A stretch of 64,000 nucleotides of DNA from Faucicola sp902506215. GTDB taxonomy: Bacteria; Pseudomonadota; Gammaproteobacteria; Pseudomonadales; Moraxellaceae. The position numbers were made by a program, and so were the translations under genes. How positions within the stretch are numbered: position 1 is the stretch's first letter; each line of letters begins with the position of its first letter. The notes below the pieces were generated by a model that was given only the letters and a program-made list of their open reading frames with translations, was not told the DNA's origin and did not search any database. Location: NCBI GenBank assembly GCA_016888885.1, contig CP069437.1:2294001-2358000 (forward strand), given 5' to 3'. Positions 19,674-27,730 of this stretch are shown in pieces.

Positions 19674-20318
19674 TTAGTCTTTTTCGTTTGGGTCTTGATT
19701 TAGGCTTTGGCTAAGTTGTTTGGAAAACCATGCTTTAGCATTTTTATTAAAAATTTTGGGATGGCAAAGCTCATTGAGTGAGCAGTTTCGGCATTTGGCA
19801 GTGCTATATTCAGGTTTTGGGGTAATACCTGTTTGGATAATGTGTTGACATTCTTTAATCGCATTCAGGGTTAAATCTCGCAGGGTTTGGTCAAAAACTA
19901 CGACTTGACGACGACGAGTTTTGCCATAGAATAGTGCCCCTTCTGGTACGGTGCATTGGTGCATATCTTCAAGGCATAATGCTTGGGCCATAAGTTGCAC
20001 TTCATCAGCTCGGTGTGATTTTGGTTTGCCCCGTTTGTACTCGATGGGGTAGGGTATGACTGTGCCGTCTGCTTGGCGATGGTATTCGACCACATCTGCT
20101 ACGCCTTCAAGCTCAAGGGTGCTATGCCCAAGTGGCAAGGTGCGAACGGTGCGGATATCGCCACGGGTTTCATTTTCGCCACTATTGACCCGTTCGTGCA
20201 TGATTTGCCCTTCAGCAGTGAGTTGATTCTCTGCCCATTGGTCTTCTAGCTCAATCAAGGCAAACTGGCGTGGGCAAAATAGGTAATGCTGTAGGCGGGA
20301 TAGGTATAGGGTGGACAT
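19674..20318 (-). CDS. cas4: Cas4 nuclease (type I-C)
   Basis: A RecB-like nuclease with an Fe-S cluster that trims prespacers and selects the PAM during I-C adaptation. Counted from the ATG at 20318, it has C15 in YLFCPRQ, D75 in LEGVADVVEY, E93 and K95 in PIEYKRGK, and the cluster cysteines C176, C179 and C185 in CRNCSLNELC. I chose 20318 because known Cas4 proteins start close to the S-x-LQH-x-x-FCPRQ block. An in-frame ATG at 20345 would add nine residues but lacks a ribosome binding site. It sits between cas7 and cas1, as expected for I-C. Confidence 0.95.
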   Translation of the reverse strand: MSTLYLSRLQHYLFCPRQFALIELEDQWAENQLTAEGQIMHERVNSGENETRGDIRTVRTLPLGHSTLELEGVADVVEYHRQADGTVIPYPIEYKRGKPKSHRADEVQLMAQALCLEDMHQCTVPEGALFYGKTRRRQVVVFDQTLRDLTLNAIKECQHIIQTGITPKPEYSTAKCRNCSLNELCHPKIFNKNAKAWFSKQLSQSLNQDPNEKD

Positions 20319-20381
20319 TTTAAGCTCGTGAAGCCATTTAAACATGGTCTAAATGGCTGAAAAGTATCATTAATTTATGAG

Positions 20382-21260
20382 TTAAAAACCTTCAATAATC
20401 TGTGGTTCTAACCCTGATAATGCGGTTTTTAATGCCGATTCATTAAAATTACCTTTTTCATCAAGCAGTTCACGCAGACTGTTATGCACTTTGGCTGAAG
20501 AGTATTGACCAGATTTGTTGTTATGCTCCCACCAAATCACTTTTTTTACTTGCATACTGCCTTCAGGACGAGCTGATGACGCATCGCCTTCAAACAGTTT
20601 AACTAAAGTCTCTTTGATTTTGTTGGCATCATCGTCGCTAAAGCCTGTGCGTTCGGCTAATTGTGGGGTAATGGCTCCAAACGTCACATATATGCCTTCA
20701 TCAACACGGTGTTTCATACCCATGGTATCACTACCTTTTTTGCTACCATCGCCTTCACCGCTAACAGATTTGGTAATTTGGGTGCTGGTGATATCGACAG
20801 GTTCAAGGCTAAAAGCCGATTGAATAGTCACAGGTCCTCGAATTGGAATGGATACGCCATCCGCACTCTTATCATCGGCTTTAAAGGCAAATACTTGACC
20901 AAAGGCACGCACATCAAACCATTTGTCACAAGCAAGTTTGGCAGTTGCATCACGCTTGCTTTCAAGATTTTCGCCTTTTTTGGTTTCAAAGGCTTTTTTG
21001 CCAAGACCCACATTTTCATCATAGGCACGGTTTTTTAGGCTCGTCATGCCGTCATTTTTCTTTTCATCGGATTGCACAAAAATGCTTTCGCCATCTTCTT
21101 GCAGGCGGTCACGGATTTTACGTTTTAGACAAACATCGGTGATTTCACCGTTGCCTTCAAAGTCGGTACGTGGGCGGTTGCCGTTGAGTGGGTCGCCGTT
21201 TGGATTGGCATTTTTAACACCAATGATTAGGGCAAAGTCGATTTTTTTGGTTAAGCTCAT
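20382..21260 (-). CDS. cas7: Cas7 (Csd2), Cascade backbone subunit, type I-C
   Basis: A 292-residue Cas7 that polymerises along the crRNA as the Cascade backbone. The RNA-recognition start is visible as KIDFALIIGVKNANPNGDPLNGNRPRTD, here residues 6-33, followed by a long insertion with DVRAFGQVFAF and SIPIRGPVTIQSAFSLEPVD, all hallmarks of the Csd2 family. It lies 39 bp after cas8c and 64 bp before cas4. Length matches the family, and a good AAGGAAACT-type ribosome binding site precedes the ATG at 21260. No truncation is seen. Confidence 0.97.
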   Translation of the reverse strand: MSLTKKIDFALIIGVKNANPNGDPLNGNRPRTDFEGNGEITDVCLKRKIRDRLQEDGESIFVQSDEKKNDGMTSLKNRAYDENVGLGKKAFETKKGENLESKRDATAKLACDKWFDVRAFGQVFAFKADDKSADGVSIPIRGPVTIQSAFSLEPVDITSTQITKSVSGEGDGSKKGSDTMGMKHRVDEGIYVTFGAITPQLAERTGFSDDDANKIKETLVKLFEGDASSARPEGSMQVKKVIWWEHNNKSGQYSSAKVHNSLRELLDEKGNFNESALKTALSGLEPQIIEGF

Positions 21261-21298
21261 AGTAGTTTCCTTTTTTAAGTTGTGAAAATTTACATTAA

Positions 21299-21763
21299 TT
21301 AAGATTCGTTAATATTAGTTTCTTCTAAGTCCTCTGGTGTAATTTCACCTGACTCATCAACCACTTCTTTCAATTGCCATTTTCCTTTGACAAGTTTATG
21401 TTCTTTGAGCCATTTCATTTGCAAATCATAGCCAATCAAAAATTCAGGGGTTAAGCGGTCATCACTAAATTCTTGCAAATCTTTTAAGTTAGATTCAATT
21501 TTTGCCATTAATAAATCGTAGCCATTGTTAAGACCATTAACACGACTGGTGAGCCTACGCTGATAGGGTAGCAGTTGCTGAGTACGTAACATCATCCAAA
21601 CGCTTGCAGGCTGATTTACGAAACGGGGAATATATTTAAATGCATTGGTTGGTCGTCTTGTTTCACCTGCCATGCTAATTGCAAGGCTTTCAATTTGATT
21701 GGCAATCGCTAGTAATCTGCCAAATAAGTAACTGCGATTAGTTTCATTTTCATCTAAAGTCAT
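21299..21763 (-). CDS. cas11c: Cas11c small subunit from an internal start in cas8c
   Basis: Within cas8c, codon 541 is an ATG at 21763. On the minus strand it is preceded by an AAAAAAGGAAAA stretch ending about six bases before it, a clear ribosome binding site that the long reading frame does not need. Starting there gives a 154-residue helical protein beginning MTLDENETNRSYLFGRLL. Type I-C Cascades are known to need a small Cas11 subunit made from the 3' end of cas8c; size and position fit. The site is seen directly, but its use is inferred from the family. Confidence 0.75.
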   Translation of the reverse strand: MTLDENETNRSYLFGRLLAIANQIESLAISMAGETRRPTNAFKYIPRFVNQPASVWMMLRTQQLLPYQRRLTSRVNGLNNGYDLLMAKIESNLKDLQEFSDDRLTPEFLIGYDLQMKWLKEHKLVKGKWQLKEVVDESGEITPEDLEETNINES

Positions 21764-23383
21764 ACGAATTTTCCTTTTTTCTTTTCTAAAAATATAACCC
21801 TTGTAAAGACCACAAGTGACATTTGACGTTTCTTGCCATTCCCAAACTTCCATATTATTAGGATTACAAGCCCGTTTAAAACAATTTTCAACCAAATAAT
21901 AGGGTATCTGACGATGATGACCTTCAACAATCACAGGCAACACTTGTGATACCACCTGTTTTTTCACCGCATCGGACAAGCGTGAACCATAAGCAGACAC
22001 GGCGATTTGATAAGGCGTTGGGGCTTGAATGGTCATGCGTCTCTGTTTGGTCTCTTTATCTTGATAAGATGCATACCAAGCAAAATTATCATACCAATCC
22101 GCTATAGCCGTAAGATAATCATCAGGCATGGCTTCATAATAATAAGTCACTGCCATTCGCCCAGGGGTGGCTGAATCAAGGCTAATCACTGAGATTTGGT
22201 AATTATCTGTGAGCTTTTGGCGATAGCCTTGCATGGTTTTTTTTAGATTATGGGCAAACTGACTGCCAATATCTTTATGATGGTGCAATTTGCTAGATTG
22301 TTCTTCAATCTCGTCACTATCATCAATGTCGGCAAATTCTTCTGAATCAAAATCGCCCCATGCATCTTCAATCACTGCTTGTGGCACAATGGGTTTATAG
22401 GGCTGTGGAATTTTACTGCCATCAATCGCCCAAGCCACCATCGCCTGTCCTGATTCTTCATGCCCTTGACTGGTGAGTAACCACGCTAGGGCAGCGTGGG
22501 CTTTTTCGGTGACTTCAGCACTGATATTAACCGCTTGATAACCTTGTTTGGCAATCGATTTATCATCATCGGTAAACCGTCCCAAAAAGGTAAATCCGCT
22601 CATGTCATTGGCAGAGATAAGTTTAGCATTACTGGCACTTTTTAGCACTCGGTTGGGATGTTTACTGGCAAGGGCTTTATGTTCACCTGTGACATGACAA
22701 AAACCTTCCTTGCTATCAAAACTGGCATAATAATTTTGCCAAGCGGTAAACAAGCTGTCATCTTTCCAAGTGGTAATATTGCCTTGAGCGATATCCGCAT
22801 TAATTACTTCCCATGCCACGAACGCAGAACCTTGGTCAAATTCGCCACCATTTTTAACCAATAAAGCTAAAATACTGTCAGGATAATCACTGGCATTTTT
22901 GACGTAAAGAATATTGCCTGTCTCATCAGCAAGGATAATGCCTGCATTGATTAAATCTTGGGTCAATGTGCCTTTTTGTGTGTATCTTAACACTGCTTGG
23001 GCTTTTGGGTGGCTAAACGTGGATTGACACCAGTCGGTCAGTGTTTTCTCAAACAAATCAAACACGTCTTTTTTGTTTTTTGACTTGATGAAAAAGTCTT
23101 TGGCGACATATTGCAGTTTATCCGCTAAGGGATGAGCCACAGGACTTGATGTGCGAGTGGCTGAATCATTGGTCGCTGGAATGGTTGTGACTTGCGATTT
23201 TAACTTGCCATTGCCATCACGAGCCAAGCGAGCCGAGACAAAATCGCCTTTATCATTGATCGTTACGATGATTTGCACGTTTTGTTTGACGTGATAATAC
23301 GGCATTAACGCATAATGTAACTGTGCATCAGCGTTATCTTTGACCTGCTCATAGGTATGATAGAGTCTTGATAGCCAACTCAT
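21299..23383 (-). CDS. cas8c: Cas8c (Csd1), Cascade large subunit, type I-C
   Basis: A 694-residue Csd1-family protein that recognises the PAM and recruits Cas3. The N-terminus MSWLSRLYHTYEQV, the YYHVKQNVQIIVTIND segment, the CHVTGEHKALASKHP motif and the FTFLGRF segment are typical. Length is slightly above the usual 580-650, owing to an acidic low-complexity insert near residue 360 (DSEEFADIDDSDEIEEQ). Its start overlaps the cas5c stop by four bases, indicating translational coupling. An internal start at 21763 gives the small subunit Cas11c, described separately. Confidence 0.95.
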   Translation of the reverse strand: MSWLSRLYHTYEQVKDNADAQLHYALMPYYHVKQNVQIIVTINDKGDFVSARLARDGNGKLKSQVTTIPATNDSATRTSSPVAHPLADKLQYVAKDFFIKSKNKKDVFDLFEKTLTDWCQSTFSHPKAQAVLRYTQKGTLTQDLINAGIILADETGNILYVKNASDYPDSILALLVKNGGEFDQGSAFVAWEVINADIAQGNITTWKDDSLFTAWQNYYASFDSKEGFCHVTGEHKALASKHPNRVLKSASNAKLISANDMSGFTFLGRFTDDDKSIAKQGYQAVNISAEVTEKAHAALAWLLTSQGHEESGQAMVAWAIDGSKIPQPYKPIVPQAVIEDAWGDFDSEEFADIDDSDEIEEQSSKLHHHKDIGSQFAHNLKKTMQGYRQKLTDNYQISVISLDSATPGRMAVTYYYEAMPDDYLTAIADWYDNFAWYASYQDKETKQRRMTIQAPTPYQIAVSAYGSRLSDAVKKQVVSQVLPVIVEGHHRQIPYYLVENCFKRACNPNNMEVWEWQETSNVTCGLYKGYIFRKEKRKIRMTLDENETNRSYLFGRLLAIANQIESLAISMAGETRRPTNAFKYIPRFVNQPASVWMMLRTQQLLPYQRRLTSRVNGLNNGYDLLMAKIESNLKDLQEFSDDRLTPEFLIGYDLQMKWLKEHKLVKGKWQLKEVVDESGEITPEDLEETNINES

Positions 23384-24159
23384 TTTTCACCCCCATGATT
23401 TAATTTGTCAGACAATTCTTTTGCCAACTCGTCTGCCAATTCATCAACCGCTTGCAAATTGTCACCAATACCAAAGGTTTTGGCTGTCATCTCTCGGACA
23501 AAACGATTTGGCATGCCATTATTGGCATCATTGGCTAAGTTGTCGGTTGGCTTTGGAAAGGTGATAATGCCATTTTGCATATTGGCGTACCAAAAACGGC
23601 TATACAGTTCGTTGATGCCTGTTTCGTCAGGATAAGCAAAGGAATGAAACATCAGACCATAACTTAAAGGTTCTGCATTATTTTTATCATAAAAGCTTTC
23701 ACCACTACCAAATTCGCAGGGCTCAACATAGCCTTGGCACTCTCTTGCTCCCAAGAAAATATCTTGCCGTCCGCCTTTGTGGAGCATACGCTTGGCAATG
23801 CTGTAATGCTTGCCATCAATGCGGTCGGCTTCGAGTTCGGGGCGGTGCAAATTCCATTCAAAATGGGCTTCGACTTGGTATTCTACGTCGGATAGATAGG
23901 TATAATAGGCTAGGTCATTGCCCGAAGCGTGGAATTTGATGGGTTTGACGCCTTTGGTTTGGGTGCGAATCGGTTTCATCACTCGCACTCGGTCTACAAA
24001 CCAAACAATAGTCGGTTTCCAATATATGCTTTTGCACACGCCTTTTAAGGCTTCATAGGTCGGCAAGTGATAACTGGTCTTTTCACCGCCCAATCGGGTA
24101 ATTGGGTCGGTAAATAGGGCTTGCCGTGCCTTTAGGGTGAAAGTTATTTTATTGTCCAT
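23380..24159 (-). CDS. cas5c: Cas5c, pre-crRNA endonuclease (type I-C)
   Basis: In type I-C, Cas5 replaces Cas6: it cuts the repeat at the stem base to leave an 11-nt 5' handle and caps the crRNA in Cascade. The protein shows FTLKARQALFTDP, YEALKGVCKSIYWKPT and a KPTDNLANDANNG region. The basic SYHLPTYEALKG segment near the N-terminus carries candidate catalytic Tyr, His and Lys residues. I set the start at 24159 because AAAAGGAAAAAT lies just before that ATG; an upstream in-frame ATG at 24174 sits inside that ribosome binding site. The stop overlaps the cas8c start. Confidence 0.94.
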   Translation of the reverse strand: MDNKITFTLKARQALFTDPITRLGGEKTSYHLPTYEALKGVCKSIYWKPTIVWFVDRVRVMKPIRTQTKGVKPIKFHASGNDLAYYTYLSDVEYQVEAHFEWNLHRPELEADRIDGKHYSIAKRMLHKGGRQDIFLGARECQGYVEPCEFGSGESFYDKNNAEPLSYGLMFHSFAYPDETGINELYSRFWYANMQNGIITFPKPTDNLANDANNGMPNRFVREMTAKTFGIGDNLQAVDELADELAKELSDKLNHGGEK

Positions 24160-24244
24160 ATTTTTCCTTTTCATTAAATATGTTCAATATCACATTGGGA
24201 TTTCAAGACTAAATCTTAAAATCCCAAATTCAAAAGAACTTAAC

Positions 24245-24517
24245 TCAGTAAGTGAGATGTTTATCTAACCAATTATTTAATTCTTTACTCGCCCAACCTT
24301 GACACGGTTTTTTCAAAGTCATAATCAATAAATCATCGTTATCATCAATAAGTGGTCTGAACTGTTGATAAAGTTGATCAGTTGTTAAATTAGTTTTAAT
24401 TGCATAGCTTGATTCGGAAAGCCTTGCCCACACACCAAAACTTTTAATTTTCGCCAAAACTTCAGCGTGTTTCTGCCCTTTTGCATTCAAATCATAGGTA
24501 ATCAGTTTTACAGGCAT
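24245..24517 (-). CDS. Small Cas2-fold (SinR/VapD-like) protein inside the cas operon
   Basis: A 90-residue protein that is not one of the seven I-C cas genes. It starts MPVKLITYDLNAKGQ, a beta strand ending in Tyr-Asp as in Cas2 and VapD folds, then has WARLSESSYAIKT and a DLLIMTLKKP strand. These match the compact ferredoxin-like family annotated as SinR-like or Cas2-like, related in fold to VapD toxins. The ATG at 24517 is preferred over an in-frame TTG at 24535. It lies 85 bp upstream of cas5c on the same strand, and downstream of the crRNA-like gene and its PAM-matched target. It could be a regulated toxin, an accessory adaptation protein or a passenger; its function is unknown. Confidence 0.75.
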   Translation of the reverse strand: MPVKLITYDLNAKGQKHAEVLAKIKSFGVWARLSESSYAIKTNLTTDQLYQQFRPLIDDNDDLLIMTLKKPCQGWASKELNNWLDKHLTY

Positions 24518-24594
24518 CGAATTTAATCCATTCAAATAGTTTAGTGTTTGTAGCTACAACCACATCCTAATTCAAATAAAATATAAAAACAATA

Positions 24595-24631
24595 TTCTCT
24601 GTAATAATTACTATTTAAAATTATTTATTTA
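24595..24631 (+). promoter_or_regulatory. Candidate Cascade target site with TTC PAM, upstream of the Cas2-fold gene
   Basis: TTC at 24595-24597 is directly followed by TCTGTAATAATTACTA (24598-24613). This matches the first 16 bases of the pseudo-spacer beginning at 24697, except for position 6. TTC is the usual I-C PAM, and position 6 is one that type I complexes leave unpaired. The site lies 80-100 bp upstream of the Cas2-fold start and overlaps AT-rich promoter-like DNA for the minus strand (a TTACAG that could act as -35 falls inside it). The end coordinate assumes a 34-nt protospacer. Confidence 0.6.
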
Positions 24632-24685
24632 AGCGTATTTCTGATTTTTTTGCTAAAATCCTCAGCTCGTTACTGATAAAGTGCG

Positions 24686-24760
24686 TGGATTGAAACTCTG
24701 TTATAATTACTAGCAGTCAAATTTGGCAACGGTAACCCCTCCGTTATCGTTGCCATTTTC
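24686..24760 (+). ncRNA. Candidate free-standing crRNA-like RNA (CreA/CreR-like)
   Basis: GTGCGTGGATTGAAAC (24681-24696) is identical to the last 16 bases of the I-C repeat in crRNA sense, on the strand opposite to the cas genes. The 11-nt handle expected for I-C crRNAs would start at 24686. It is followed by 28 nt of pseudo-spacer and a 12-bp hairpin (GGCAACGGTAAC, loop CCCTCC, GTTATCGTTGCC, one G-T pair) ending ATTTTC, in place of the normal 3' repeat hairpin. A weak promoter fits upstream: TTGCTA at 24650-24655 and TGATAA at 24674-24679. Guide complementarity to the PAM-flanked site at 24595 supports a guide role. Transcription is not proven. Confidence 0.6.
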
Positions 24761-24765
24761 AAAAG

Positions 24766-27318
24766 CTAAAACTCCCCAAAACTTAAAAATACCATTTGAC
24801 TATCCCCATTTGGATTTAGCCCCATTACCTCATCATAAAATTTCTCATCAAGCACAATAATACCTGTATCAGCAACTGGCGTTAATGCTTTCGCCTCAGC
24901 CAATTTATCAAACATAAACGGAAATACATTCACACTAAACGCTTGAGCTTTTTTGACCAATTTATAAAAATCAGCATCTTTGACTTGTACACCACACAAA
25001 TCGGTGATTAAATCTTTGCCTTCATAACCATACGGCACGACAATCGCTTTGGTCGGTGCATCAATGGCTTTAAAGGCTTTACTCGCTGTCATAAAAGATT
25101 GCCAAAGCTGAGGAAATTGTCCGTTTTTCAATCTTTCTTCATTCTGATTGGCTCGTTTATCACCAAGCGATAATAACGTTAATAAATTATGTTGTTTATC
25201 AATCGGATAGACCATTTCATCATACTGATATTGATAAAAATGGGTAAAATAGGTACTCACCATCTCAGGGTGTAAAAGACTTTTATCTTGGTTTTCGGGA
25301 AGCGATAACTTGTAAAATAGATTCTGCATGGTGGTTTTGCCGTGTTGTATCGTCGGTAGCTTTTGCAAATTCTCGCTCACTGGTGTAATGACAAAAACCT
25401 GCCCTTTTACACTTTGATTGTTGTCATCTATCATTTCGCCATGACGATTGCACCGACCAGATGCTTGTAAAATACTATCAAGCCCTGCTAAAAACCGAAT
25501 CACCGACTTGAACGAAATATCGACCCCAGCTTCAATAAGTTGGGTTGAGATTACCAAGGTTGGTAAATTATTCTTCAGCCTATCTTTGATTTGTTTGATT
25601 AAATCTTTGCGATGTTTGGCACATTGTCCTGTGCTTAGGTGAAAAATCGCTTCGCTATCCACTTTATCCTTGAGTGATTGATAAATTTGCATAGCCCATG
25701 CTTTGGTATTGACAATCACCAAGGTACTGGCAAAGGTGTCAAATTTGTCAAGGACAAATTCAGTGATGGCTTCATCATCAAGGGCAACTTGGGTGTGGTC
25801 GTGAATTTCCACGCGTTTAAGGGTGTCAAAAAGATGCTTTAATGAGTCATCATCACCAATGATTTCAGTAGGTGTGTGCAAAACGCCGCGGTTTTTGACC
25901 GCTTTTTCTGTGGATAATTTATCTAAAACTGGCTGTGTGGCAGTGCAAAGTACGGTTGTGGTGTTGCCAAAAACGGAAAAAAAATTAATCGCATTGATAA
26001 ATAAGTGATAACAATTAATTGGTAAAGTCTGGATTTCATCAAATACCAACACGGCATTAGTCATTTGATGAAGCCGCCTTACGCCTTTTGTACCACCGCC
26101 AAAACAACTTTCTAAAAACTGTACCATGGTGGTAAACACAATTGGAGCATTCCAATTATCGCTGATTAATTTACTCTGCCATGTTTGAATCTCAGGCTCA
26201 AGATTGGAATGTTGTTCTAGCACCCAACTACCTTCAAATCCTTCATCTTCAAGGATTTTGCGTACTTCACTGGCATTTTGTTCGATGATACTGGTAAAAG
26301 GAATAATAAAAATAATACGGTCTAGATTGTGCTGCTTGGCATGATGAACAGCAAATCGAAGGCTAGCAAGCGTTTTTCCGCCGCCCGTTGGCACGGTTAG
26401 GCTAAAAGTGCCTTGGGATTTTTGCGCATTCTCAAGACAGGTTTGGGCAATTAAATTACGTTGAATATTGATAGGATGTAAATCAGTATTTTGGGCAAAA
26501 CTCTGATAACGCAGTTCAATCTTATCAATAGCCGTTTGCCAGTCGGGTTTGACTAAGACAAGTTCATGGCTTCGGTTCGGATATTCAAAAGCGATGCTGT
26601 TACTACGGTCAGCTTCAATCAAGCAACTAAACAACACTCGCACTAAAAAACCGGTATAAAAGTCATATTCGGTTTGTGAAATTTTTTCCTGCTTAAATTT
26701 TTCATTTAACGGTTTAAAAAGGCTACTAAATTCCCTAACTAAAGTTTGTTCCCAATGATCACCTAAGTTATTAAACAACTTTTGCTCGGTTGCTTTAGCC
26801 TTGGCTTCTTTAAAATGGCTCTTTTCTTCGGATTTTCTGATTCTTGTATCGAAAACAGCGTTATTAGACGTGTCACAGATATCAATCAAACCACTGTGAT
26901 GTGATACCACGCAAAGGCTAAGTATGTTGGAAAGTAATTTGCCATTTTCTTGGTTTTTTTCTGGATTTGACGTTTTATAATTACATTTTTTTAAGGCTTC
27001 TATTAGCCACTGTCCCCCAGCGGTAGAGTGGTCAATTTTTCCCTTTAACCCTTTGGCATCGACATATTCATCATCAGCATCAGGATTATAAATACCTGTA
27101 GCAGATTTAATATACGTTTGAAACGCCTCACTATATTTTCCCAAATCATGTACCAATCCAATTAGCTCGCCACATAGGGGTAAGCCAATTTTATCTGCCA
27201 ACTGTTTAGCGATTTTTGCTGTGCCTGTTAAATGATCAAAAAGTGCCTGTTTTGCACCATCAGATGTACGAACATGTGCAATAAAAATGTTTTCAGAACT
27301 TGGCATATCAACCAACAT
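24766..27318 (-). CDS. cas3: Cas3 helicase-nuclease (type I-C)
   Basis: An 850-residue Cas3 that unwinds and degrades DNA after Cascade binding. The N-terminal HD nuclease shows VHDLGKYS (H57, D58), a KIDHSTAGG segment and SHHSG (H140, H141). The superfamily 2 helicase shows PTGGGKT (310-316), the DExH-type box DEIQ (427-430), CTATQP (458-463) and the motif VI segment QASGRCNRHG. Nothing essential is missing. It is the first gene of the cas block but is separated from the rest by 230-250 bp containing the crRNA-like element, so the downstream genes may have their own promoter. An in-frame ATG 12 bases later is an equally possible start. Confidence 0.96.
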   Translation of the reverse strand: MLVDMPSSENIFIAHVRTSDGAKQALFDHLTGTAKIAKQLADKIGLPLCGELIGLVHDLGKYSEAFQTYIKSATGIYNPDADDEYVDAKGLKGKIDHSTAGGQWLIEALKKCNYKTSNPEKNQENGKLLSNILSLCVVSHHSGLIDICDTSNNAVFDTRIRKSEEKSHFKEAKAKATEQKLFNNLGDHWEQTLVREFSSLFKPLNEKFKQEKISQTEYDFYTGFLVRVLFSCLIEADRSNSIAFEYPNRSHELVLVKPDWQTAIDKIELRYQSFAQNTDLHPINIQRNLIAQTCLENAQKSQGTFSLTVPTGGGKTLASLRFAVHHAKQHNLDRIIFIIPFTSIIEQNASEVRKILEDEGFEGSWVLEQHSNLEPEIQTWQSKLISDNWNAPIVFTTMVQFLESCFGGGTKGVRRLHQMTNAVLVFDEIQTLPINCYHLFINAINFFSVFGNTTTVLCTATQPVLDKLSTEKAVKNRGVLHTPTEIIGDDDSLKHLFDTLKRVEIHDHTQVALDDEAITEFVLDKFDTFASTLVIVNTKAWAMQIYQSLKDKVDSEAIFHLSTGQCAKHRKDLIKQIKDRLKNNLPTLVISTQLIEAGVDISFKSVIRFLAGLDSILQASGRCNRHGEMIDDNNQSVKGQVFVITPVSENLQKLPTIQHGKTTMQNLFYKLSLPENQDKSLLHPEMVSTYFTHFYQYQYDEMVYPIDKQHNLLTLLSLGDKRANQNEERLKNGQFPQLWQSFMTASKAFKAIDAPTKAIVVPYGYEGKDLITDLCGVQVKDADFYKLVKKAQAFSVNVFPFMFDKLAEAKALTPVADTGIIVLDEKFYDEVMGLNPNGDSQMVFLSFGEF

Positions 27319-27430
27319 TTAAAAATATTTGTTGAGTATAAACTTACCGCTTTAATTGTTATTGTGCAAGTAAATAAATTAAATAAGCGACGTCTATTGT
27401 CGTATTTTTTTGTCTGTTAAAAAATAGTAG

Positions 27431-27684
27431 AAACCTTTGCACGAATAAACACACAAAAGTTCATTAAATTGGTATAATACAATAAAATCAATCACCTAGC
27501 AAAAGACACGACTATGGCATGGAAACAAACAGGGCAACTCTCCCTAGCAGACAGTCTCATTAACGCTCACAAAGCCATCGAAGAATTAGATGAACTACAC
27601 AACCTAATTGACTGGCAAACTATCGAGCAAACCTTACGCCACGTTCATAGCAGTGAGCGTGGGGAACCCCCTCAGTCAGAATAG
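27431..27684 (+). pseudogene. Truncated inverted copy of the IS5-type element
   Basis: The terminal repeat GAAACCTTTGCACGAA and the following DNA match the right end of the element at 3656-4905, in opposite orientation. The transposase start (ATG at 27514) and its first 51 codons, up to SSERGE, are preserved; the sequence then runs into foreign DNA and stops at 27684. The break coincides with the left end of an IS3-type element. The rest of the IS5 copy is absent on the other side, so the insertion was accompanied by a deletion. Confidence 0.88.
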
Positions 27685-27730
27685 TTGTCACCCCCACCCA
27701 AACAACCTAAATGGGGGAAAGGAGACAGCC

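Noticed and set aside
24725..24754. Hairpin as a simple cas3 terminator
   Set aside because: On the minus strand it is not followed by a T run, whereas on the plus strand it follows the pseudo-spacer and has a T-rich tail, so it was assigned to the crRNA-like element; a dual role remains possible.
27608..27730. Longer start for the IS3 OrfA gene
   Set aside because: The extension lies in IS5-derived DNA in a different frame from the IS5 transposase; the ATG at 27731 has its own ribosome binding site.
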